DNA of 59,231 bases from Peptoniphilus_E sp964345555 (GTDB lineage: Bacteria; Bacillota; Clostridia; Tissierellales; Peptoniphilaceae): contig CAYFRD010000006.1 in the NCBI GenBank assembly GCA_964345555.1, forward strand, positions 1-59,231, read 5' to 3'. Within the stretch, counting starts at the first letter, position 1; each line of letters opens with the position of its first letter. Made by a program: the position numbers and the translations under genes. The notes under the pieces were generated by a model. It was not told where the DNA came from. It did no database searches and saw only the letters and a program-made list of their open reading frames with translations. Shown here one piece after another: positions 52,778 to 59,231 of this stretch.

Positions 52778-53662
52778 ATGGAACAAGCAAATAATACAAC
52801 TCAAAACTCTGTGAAATTTACAAGTTTTTACAGCGATGCTTTCAAGAGATTAAAAAAAGACAAAATTGCCGTGATATGTATGATATTCGTAATATTGCTT
52901 GTACTTTTAGCGATATTCGCACCTTTGATAGCACCCTACGATCAATCCTATCAAGATGTAGGAATGATTAACCAAGGACCTTCCGAAAAACATTTGCTGG
53001 GAACCGATGAATTTGGACGTGATATTCTCTCGAGAATAATCTACGGAACCAGAGTTTCTCTTGCGGTAGGAGTTGTAGCTGAAGCTATAGCTGTGACTAT
53101 AGGAGTAATAATGGGTTCAATAGCCGGATATTACGGAGGAAAAGTCGATTCCGTAATATCGAGAATAATAGAGATATTTGCATCATTTCCGCAGATTTTA
53201 TTTGCAATAGTTATAATGTTCGTACTGGGAACAGGAGTATTAAATGTATTTATGGCGATAGGTTTTGTAGGCTGGACAAGTGTTGCCAGGGTCATAAGAT
53301 CCCAAGTAATACAGCTAAAAGAAAATGAATACGTGGAAGCTGCAAAGGCAAGCGGCGGGAATGATTTTGCCATAATAATGAAACACATGATACCTAATTG
53401 TCTTTCCACAATTATAGTAATTGTAACCATGGAAATTCCTGCGGATATTATGTATGAAGCAAGTCTTAGCTTCTTGGGACTGGGAGTTCAACCTCCTGAA
53501 TCCAGCTGGGGTCAAATGATAAGCGTATCAAGAACCTATTTGAGAGCAAATCCGGGCTATGCAATTTATCCGGGAGTTGCCTTGGTGCTCACAGTTCTTG
53601 CTTTCAATCTTTTGGGCGATGCCCTAAGAGATGCACTTGATCCTAAGCTAAAGAATTTGTAA
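52778..53662 (+). CDS. Peptide ABC transporter permease (DppC-like)
   Basis: 294 residues, six membrane helices with a cytoplasmic N-terminal tail. Motifs: HLLGTDEFGRDILSRIIYGTRVSL, typical of DppC/OppC, and the EAA loop YVEAAKASGGNDFAIIMKHMIPNCLS. Forms the channel with the DppB-like protein. Confidence 0.91.
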   Translation: MEQANNTTQNSVKFTSFYSDAFKRLKKDKIAVICMIFVILLVLLAIFAPLIAPYDQSYQDVGMINQGPSEKHLLGTDEFGRDILSRIIYGTRVSLAVGVVAEAIAVTIGVIMGSIAGYYGGKVDSVISRIIEIFASFPQILFAIVIMFVLGTGVLNVFMAIGFVGWTSVARVIRSQVIQLKENEYVEAAKASGGNDFAIIMKHMIPNCLSTIIVIVTMEIPADIMYEASLSFLGLGVQPPESSWGQMISVSRTYLRANPGYAIYPGVALVLTVLAFNLLGDALRDALDPKLKNL

Positions 53663-53673
53663 GGAGGCAACGT

Positions 53674-54669
53674 GTGAAAGAAAAACTTTTAGATGTAAAT
53701 AATTTATGTACCTATTTCTATACAGATGAAGGGATAGTCTACGCCCTTGATGATGTGAGTTTTGCTATAAACAAGGGAGAGACATTGGGCATAGTTGGAG
53801 AATCCGGCAGTGGTAAGAGTGTAACAGCACTTTCGATCATGCGACTGGTGCAGACTCCACCGGGCAAAATCGTAAATGGAGAAATAGTTTTGGGTGAAGA
53901 GGACATACTTTCCAAAACAAAGGAAGAAATGCAGGATATCAGGGGTAACAAGGTGGCTATGATATTCCAAGAACCAATGACCGCTCTTAATCCTGTACTT
54001 ACCATCGGATACCAAATAATGGAAAGTCTGCAAATACATCAGAAGATGAATAAAAAAGAAGCCAGGGAAAAAGCTATTGACATGCTTAAAAAAGTAGGGA
54101 TTCCCAATCCTGAAAAGAGAATAGATGACTACCCTCACCAATTGTCGGGTGGAATGCGACAACGTGCCATGATAGCAATAGCTCTTTGTTGTAATCCCAT
54201 GCTTTTAATATGCGACGAACCGACGACGGCATTGGATGTGACCATTCAGGCACAAATACTTGAACTTATAAATAATTTAAAAAGAGATTTCAACACTTCG
54301 GTAATAATGATAACTCACGATTTGGGAGTTGTAGCACAGGTCAGCGATAATGTGCTGGTAATGTATGCAGGCAAGGAAATGGAATACGGTACGGTTAAAG
54401 AGGTATTTAGCAATCCCCTGCATCCTTATACCGCTGCACTCATGGATTCAATTCCCACAGTTTCTAAAAAACAGGACAGGCTTCATGTGATAAAGGGCAT
54501 GGTTCCATCGTTGAGCAACAGACCTGAAGGTTGTTTATTCCATCCGAGATGTGAAAAATGCATGGATATATGCAAGACCAAAAGACCTGAATTGATAAAT
54601 ATCGGAGGTAGACAAGTCAGGTGCTTTTTATATGAGCAGGAAGGAAGTGAAATGAAAGATGCAAAATAA
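53674..54669 (+). CDS. Peptide ABC transporter ATPase (DppD-like)
   Basis: 331 residues with Walker A GESGSGKS, signature LSGGMRQRAMIAIAL and Walker B LLICDEPTTALDV. The C-terminal oligopeptide/dipeptide domain contains cysteines (GCLFHPRCEKCMDIC) that bind an iron-sulfur cluster in some homologues. Start is GTG at 53674 after GGAGG. Overlaps the DppF-like gene by 11 bases. Confidence 0.91.
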   Translation: MKEKLLDVNNLCTYFYTDEGIVYALDDVSFAINKGETLGIVGESGSGKSVTALSIMRLVQTPPGKIVNGEIVLGEEDILSKTKEEMQDIRGNKVAMIFQEPMTALNPVLTIGYQIMESLQIHQKMNKKEAREKAIDMLKKVGIPNPEKRIDDYPHQLSGGMRQRAMIAIALCCNPMLLICDEPTTALDVTIQAQILELINNLKRDFNTSVIMITHDLGVVAQVSDNVLVMYAGKEMEYGTVKEVFSNPLHPYTAALMDSIPTVSKKQDRLHVIKGMVPSLSNRPEGCLFHPRCEKCMDICKTKRPELINIGGRQVRCFLYEQEGSEMKDAK

Positions 54670-55636
54670 ATCACTTCTAAAACTTGAAAATATCAAAAAA
54701 TGGTTTGCTGTAAAGGGTAAGAAATTAGGAGAAGAAAAAACTTACGTAAAGGCAGTGAACGATGTATCATTGACCATAGAAGAAGGAGAAACACTGGGCA
54801 TAGTTGGAGAATCCGGCTGTGGCAAGACAACTTTAGGAAGAATTATGCTCAAACTAAGTAATCCCACAGATGGCAAAGTGATTTTTGAGGACAAAGACAT
54901 CACTCATTTAAATGAAAAACAAATGCGACCGTTGAGAAAGGATATGCAGATAATTTTTCAAGACCCGTATTCATCTCTTGATCCGAGAATGATGGTGGGT
55001 GATATAATTGCTGAGCCGTTTTCGCATCAAAATATGTACTCAAAATCCGAGAGGATGGAAAGAGTGAAGGACTTGATGCGAACCTGCGGATTGGATCCAA
55101 TCTATGTCAGGAGATATCCTCACGAATTCTCAGGAGGACAAAGGCAGAGAATAGGTATAGCAAGAGCACTGGCACTAACACCTAAATTTATGGTATGTGA
55201 TGAGCCTACATCTGCACTGGATGTATCTATTCAGTCACAAATAATAAATTTATTGATGGATTTGCAGGAACGTTCAAACTTGACTTATGCTTTCATATCT
55301 CACAATTTGAACATAATTTATCACATATCCGACAGGATAGTCGTGATGTATTTGGGACACGTGGTGGAACTTGCGAAAAAAGACGACCTGTACTTTCAAT
55401 CTGCACACCCATACACCAAGGCACTTTTAAAGTCTATTCCCAATGTGGAATTTGATCGAGAGCCTTTGAAAGCTCAGCTTAAAGGAGATATTCCAAGTCC
55501 TATCAATTTACCCAAGGGTTGTCCCTTTGTCAGCAGATGCCCCATGGCTAAAAAGGATTGTCAGGAAGTAAAACCACAGTTAAGAGAAATAAGCAACTCT
55601 CATTTTGTAGCATGTCACTATGCAGAAGAAGTTTGA
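54659..55636 (+). CDS. Peptide ABC transporter ATPase (DppF-like)
   Basis: 325 residues. Walker A GESGCGKTT, signature FSGGQRQRIGIARAL, Walker B FMVCDEPTSALDV. C-terminal cysteine motif GCPFVSRCPMAKKDC. Pairs with the DppD-like ATPase. Ends 15 bases before the transglutaminase-fold gene, with GAGGAGG as that gene's ribosome site. Confidence 0.91.
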   Translation: MQNKSLLKLENIKKWFAVKGKKLGEEKTYVKAVNDVSLTIEEGETLGIVGESGCGKTTLGRIMLKLSNPTDGKVIFEDKDITHLNEKQMRPLRKDMQIIFQDPYSSLDPRMMVGDIIAEPFSHQNMYSKSERMERVKDLMRTCGLDPIYVRRYPHEFSGGQRQRIGIARALALTPKFMVCDEPTSALDVSIQSQIINLLMDLQERSNLTYAFISHNLNIIYHISDRIVVMYLGHVVELAKKDDLYFQSAHPYTKALLKSIPNVEFDREPLKAQLKGDIPSPINLPKGCPFVSRCPMAKKDCQEVKPQLREISNSHFVACHYAEEV

Positions 55637-55651
55637 TTTAGAGGAGGTAAC

Positions 55652-57019
55652 ATGAACGAAAAATTGAAATATCTTCAAGTAGATTTACCTGAAGATATAG
55701 CTAAGCTTAAAGCCTATGGAGATTTTGAAAGAATGCAGCGGGTAATTGATAAGAGAATTGCAAAAGGAATTCCCAAAGCGCTTGAAGAGAGATTAAAACT
55801 GGAAAAAATTTTGGTTAAGTACATTCCGGAGGCATATCCCTTCGATTATGATCAAGCTTTGGAAGTATTAAAAGGTGCCTTTGAAGGGTTTAAAGAAGAA
55901 GAACTGGTGGAACTTTGGGAAATGGATGCCGTTGACTGGTACTATATAAATGGCAAAGTACACTTCAAAGACGACATTGTTGCAAATCTTGTAAAGACCA
56001 GACCTCATCTGGCAAAGAGAGTAAAAAATAAAAAAGACTTGGAAGACAAAGAGGGCAATTTCTCCATGCTTGATGATGTAATCGCAGATATGAAAGCAAA
56101 GGGAGAACTGGCATATAAATTTAAAATAAGATCTTCCATAAAAATTAAGGAAGACTCAATAGAAGAAGGCAAAAAAGTCAAAGTTCATATTCCTTTGGCG
56201 ATAGAATACGCTCAAGCTGAAAAGGTAAAACTCTTAAACACTTCTCATAAACCTGTGAACATAGGAGACAGAGAATATCCCGCAAGGACGGTTTACTTTG
56301 AAGAAGAATGTAAAGCGGGTGACGAATACTTCGTGGAATATGAATTTGAAAACCATATGACCTATGTGGATCCCAAACCTGAAAAAGCAATGAAATCACA
56401 ACCCACTTTTTACACCGAAGAACTTTATCCCCACATAGTATTTAATTTGTATATGAGAGAACTCACGGCTGAAGTGATAGGAGATGAAAAAAATCCTATA
56501 ACAATTGCCAGAAAAATCTACGACTTCATAACTAGCAAAGTTATGTATTCCTTTGTAAGACCCTATGCCAGCATAACAAACATTCCAAACTATGGAGGCA
56601 CATCACTTAAAGGAGACTGCGGAATACAGGCGCTCATGTTCATCACAATGTGTCGTATAGCAAAAATACCTGCCAGATGGCAAGGAGGACTCTATGCAAA
56701 CAAGTTGTCCATAGGTAATCATGACTGGGCACAATTCTACGTGGCACCCTACGGTTGGATGTTCGCAGACTGTTCCTTTGGAGGAGCAGCTTACAGAGAA
56801 GGAGCAACAGAGAGATGGAACTTCTACTTTGGAAATTTGGAACCCTATAGAGTGCCCCTCGTATCAGACTTCCAACATGACTTTTACCCTGAGAGAGCAT
56901 ACTTCAGAAACGATCCCTATGACAACCAAAACGGGGAGATCGAATATGAAGACAGAGCCTTGAACCACAATGAATACGAAGTGAAATTTGAAGTATTGAG
57001 TATAGAAAAAATAAATTGA
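55652..57019 (+). CDS. Transglutaminase-fold cysteine peptidase-like protein
   Basis: 455 residues, no signal peptide, so cytoplasmic. The C-terminal domain (about 290-400) is a transglutaminase-like core with a plausible Cys-His-Asp triad: C323 (KGDCGIQALMF), H357 (GNHDWAQFYV) and D373 (FADCSFGG). The N-terminal 150 residues are helical and charged; the middle (about 155-245) looks like a beta-sandwich. Located between a peptide transporter and a dipeptide epimerase, it is best explained as a peptidase that trims imported wall peptides, but this is inference. Confidence 0.82.
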   Translation: MNEKLKYLQVDLPEDIAKLKAYGDFERMQRVIDKRIAKGIPKALEERLKLEKILVKYIPEAYPFDYDQALEVLKGAFEGFKEEELVELWEMDAVDWYYINGKVHFKDDIVANLVKTRPHLAKRVKNKKDLEDKEGNFSMLDDVIADMKAKGELAYKFKIRSSIKIKEDSIEEGKKVKVHIPLAIEYAQAEKVKLLNTSHKPVNIGDREYPARTVYFEEECKAGDEYFVEYEFENHMTYVDPKPEKAMKSQPTFYTEELYPHIVFNLYMRELTAEVIGDEKNPITIARKIYDFITSKVMYSFVRPYASITNIPNYGGTSLKGDCGIQALMFITMCRIAKIPARWQGGLYANKLSIGNHDWAQFYVAPYGWMFADCSFGGAAYREGATERWNFYFGNLEPYRVPLVSDFQHDFYPERAYFRNDPYDNQNGEIEYEDRALNHNEYEVKFEVLSIEKIN

Positions 57020-57032
57020 CAAGAGGTGCAAA

Positions 57033-58100
57033 ATGAAAATAGTTGATTTAAAATGGTGTGAATTGAACCCGAAAGCTAAAGTAAAATTTAAAATAGCTCT
57101 GAGAGAAGACTCAAAAAATTCTTCCATGTTGTTAAAAATTGAAACGGACGAAGGAATTTGCGGATATGGAGAAGCGAGCCCCTTTGAACCCGTAACAGGC
57201 GACATACTAGGAGGAGTGGAAGTATTTTTCACAAAAATAAAACCGCTCTTGATTGGACAAGATCCGCTTAACATCGAAAAAATTCACAGAATAATGGACA
57301 GATTTATAGTCAATAACACGCCGGCAAAGGCTGCGGTTGACTTTGCAATATACGACATAATCGGTAAAAAAGCAGGACTGCCCGTATATAAACTTTTAGG
57401 AGGGAATTCAAACCAAGTCAACTCCGATATGACCGTAGGCATAGATAAACCTGAAGAAATGGCGAAACTTGCAAAAAAATATGTTGACGAAGGATTCAAG
57501 ATTTTGAAAATAAAAATAGGAATAAATCCCGAAGAGGACTTGGAAGCAATTGCTAAAATTCGTGAAGCTGTGGGAGATGGCATAAGCCTAAGACTTGACG
57601 CAAACCAAGGCTACAGCAAAAAACAAGCAGTAAATGTGATGAAAAAGATGGAAAAATACAACGTCGAAGAAATAGAACAACCGCTTCCGTACTGGGATTT
57701 TGCCGGAATTAAATTTGTAAAGGACCACATAACTCAAGAAGTAATGATGGATGAATCAGTTCATGGACCGATCGATGCGCTAAGAGCAGTAAAAGAAGAA
57801 GCAACAGACATAGTCAACATAAAACTTATGAAAGCCGGAGGACTATTCAAAGCGCTTCAAATAAATGCAATCTGTGAAGCAGCAGGAGTAAAATGTATGG
57901 TAGGCTGCATGAGTGAAACGAGAATCGGAATAGCAGCAGGAGCAGCATTGACAGCAGCAAAGAAAAATATCGAATACGCGGACCTTGACTCCTACAGAAT
58001 GGTGGAAGAAATCCCCTTCGTAAAGGGCGGCTTTACACAAGAAGGTGGAATAATCACACTATCTGAAAAACCTGGGCTAGGACTTGAAATCGATTTTTAA
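57033..58100 (+). CDS. Dipeptide (L-Ala-D/L-Glu type) epimerase, enolase superfamily
   Basis: 355 residues of the enolase superfamily, muconate-cycloisomerase subgroup. Catalytic KxK is K159/K161 (LKIKIG); metal ligands are D189 (RLDANQGY), E215 (EIEQPLPY) and D240 (MMDESVHG); the second base is K264 (VNIKLMKAGG). These fit dipeptide epimerases that convert L-Ala-D-Glu from murein into L-Ala-L-Glu. The transporter operon supports this. Other dipeptide specificities in the same subgroup are possible. Confidence 0.88.
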   Translation: MKIVDLKWCELNPKAKVKFKIALREDSKNSSMLLKIETDEGICGYGEASPFEPVTGDILGGVEVFFTKIKPLLIGQDPLNIEKIHRIMDRFIVNNTPAKAAVDFAIYDIIGKKAGLPVYKLLGGNSNQVNSDMTVGIDKPEEMAKLAKKYVDEGFKILKIKIGINPEEDLEAIAKIREAVGDGISLRLDANQGYSKKQAVNVMKKMEKYNVEEIEQPLPYWDFAGIKFVKDHITQEVMMDESVHGPIDALRAVKEEATDIVNIKLMKAGGLFKALQINAICEAAGVKCMVGCMSETRIGIAAGAALTAAKKNIEYADLDSYRMVEEIPFVKGGFTQEGGIITLSEKPGLGLEIDF

Positions 58101-58148
58101 TTCAATAGAAATAAAACAGAAAATGAAATCTGAAAAAGAATTGCCTAT

Positions 58149-58187
58149 AATCCCCTTGATTAAAACTTTAAATCAGGGGGATTTTAG
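58149..58187 (+). terminator. Terminator of the peptide-uptake operon
   Basis: AATCCCCTTGATT (58149-58161) pairs with AATCAGGGGGATT (58171-58183), 13 pairs with one G-T wobble, followed by T residues. Confidence 0.85.
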
Positions 58188-58299
58188 TATAAATTCATAT
58201 GAAATATTTGAGAAATCCAACAGATGAATATAACTAGATTTGGAATTATTATGTAAATAATATTAATCTTTGATTTTATATTTAAGAGGAGTAGATTGT

Positions 58300-59199
58300 A
58301 TGATAATAACCAAGGAACTTGCAGATATAATTGCAAAAGAAGTTGAAGAAATAACTAAAATATACTTTACAGTTATGGATAGCAGAGGTTATATCTTTGC
58401 TTGCACTGATAAATCTAGAGAGGGAACCAGACACGAAGGTATAGATGTGATGAGAGAAAATAATCTGAAAGAGTTATTTGTTGATTACGATGGGCAATAT
58501 CCCGGATGCACTAAGGGAATTATAAATACACTTTTATTTTCAAATAAAGTTATAGGATATATAGGACTGGGTGGAGTTCCGGAGGAGATGGTAAATTATA
58601 TCAGAATATTAAAAAAGATGATAGAAGTTATTATAAAAGAGAAATTTGATACTTTTATCCGCTCAGAAGAGGAACTGAGAGCAGAGTTATTAGTAAGAAA
58701 CATACTTGGATTTGCCAATGAAAATGATATGAAGCTTGATGCAGTTCAAGGGTTGAGAGAAAATAAAATGAGAGAGAATAATTTATTTATAGTAGCATGT
58801 ATAATTTATGAAAATCAATATGAAGACAAAATTACAAGCAAGGCTATAACAGACCAAATATTCAGTTTTTTTATAGATAAAAGAGTTTTGAGTTGTAATA
58901 TAGATAAAATAGACATACTGATATCGGATTATTCAGAAAAAGAAGTTCTTATATTACTAGAAACAATTGAAAGTGCGATGTATAGATTTTTCAATCTAAA
59001 ATTGTCTATTTGCCTATCCAAACCGGCTAAATTAAGTGATTTACCTCAGAGATATGCTGAAAGTCAGAGTTACATACAGTATATGCAAAATAAAAAAATA
59101 AAAGGTATTCAATATTATGATCCTCGTAACATTGAATTTTTATGCATGCAAATACCTGAATATCATGTACAAAACTTGTGGATAGGATATACTAAATAG
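58300..59199 (+). CDS. CdaR-type regulator lacking the C-terminal HTH (possibly truncated)
   Basis: 299 residues from the ATG at 58300 (AGAGGA site); a start at 58270 is less likely. Residues 1-135 form the sugar-diacid-recognition domain (LADIIAKEVEEITKIYFTVMDSRGYIFACTDKSREGTRHEG). The following part resembles the GGDEF-like middle domain of CdaR/PucR regulators (LSICLSKPAKLSDLPQRYAESQSYI). The frame stops at 59197-59199, before the PucR-type helix-turn-helix that members need to bind DNA, and no frame continues in the remaining 32 bases. Either a truncated gene or a sensor-only form. Confidence 0.72.
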   Translation: MIITKELADIIAKEVEEITKIYFTVMDSRGYIFACTDKSREGTRHEGIDVMRENNLKELFVDYDGQYPGCTKGIINTLLFSNKVIGYIGLGGVPEEMVNYIRILKKMIEVIIKEKFDTFIRSEEELRAELLVRNILGFANENDMKLDAVQGLRENKMRENNLFIVACIIYENQYEDKITSKAITDQIFSFFIDKRVLSCNIDKIDILISDYSEKEVLILLETIESAMYRFFNLKLSICLSKPAKLSDLPQRYAESQSYIQYMQNKKIKGIQYYDPRNIEFLCMQIPEYHVQNLWIGYTK

Positions 59200-59231
59200 G
59201 ACAATTTCATTCCGAACATGATATATTAAAA

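Overview
The window is a visibly AT-rich stretch of a Gram-positive-type (Firmicutes) chromosome, probably from an anaerobic Clostridia/Tissierellia-like organism. The reasons are the SigI-RsgI pair, the WalRK-HI-J set, the iron-sulfur L-serine dehydratase (sdaAB/sdaAA), ECF-type transport, the CD1871A-type CXXC mini-protein, strong GGAGG ribosome sites, and frequent TTG and GTG starts. The species cannot be fixed from sequence alone. There are no rRNA or tRNA genes, no CRISPR array and no intact insertion sequence.

Layout. 0.1-2.8 kb (minus): sigI-rsgI and an RsgI-like lipoprotein, both with very acidic Asp/Asn tails. 2.8-7.9 kb (plus): a promoter with a near-consensus Fur box, then an ECF transporter (EcfT, a double ATPase, an S component), an ABC half-transporter, and a second half-transporter cut short and joined to the tail of an unrelated gene. 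8.0-9.6 kb: a redox trio (TlpA-like lipoprotein, 49-aa CXXC membrane protein, NapH-like iron-sulfur membrane protein). 9.7-18.1 kb: one operon for the whole shikimate pathway plus phenylalanine and tyrosine branches (aroF, tyrA, aroB, aroA, aroC, pheA, aroE-aroK fusion, aroQ). Ahead of it lies an undeclared 36-codon leader peptide packed with Tyr and Phe codons, followed by a terminator and a competing antiterminator pairing, so it looks like a translation-coupled attenuator.

18.1-26 kb: YbaK, an acetyltransferase, a zinc metallopeptidase, a divergent FolD, an SH3-type membrane protein, dihydroorotase, and a serine dehydratase/symporter operon. 26-33.1 kb (minus): a molybdenum block (modABC, a MoeA-like protein, mogA, moaA, moaC-MOSC, xdhC) in which three genes each carry one disabling lesion: TGA in the MoeA-like gene, a frameshift in moaA, and TAA in xdhC. 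Uptake genes are intact while cofactor synthesis and enzyme maturation are broken, which suggests recent loss of molybdoenzyme use.

33.7-48 kb: a DUF1624 membrane acyltransferase, endonuclease IV, the WalRKHI signalling operon, a D-2-hydroxyacid dehydrogenase lying between walI and walJ, surE, a lysophospholipase-like hydrolase, a threonine-aldolase-like enzyme, a CobD/HisC-like aminotransferase, a frameshifted VTT membrane protein and a GT4 glycosyltransferase. 48.4-50 kb: an XRE-type membrane regulator and an ElaA-type acetyltransferase. 50-58.1 kb: a strong promoter drives a peptide ABC transporter with a transglutaminase-fold protein and a dipeptide epimerase, probably for cell-wall peptide scavenging. 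The window ends in a CdaR-type regulator that lacks its DNA-binding end.
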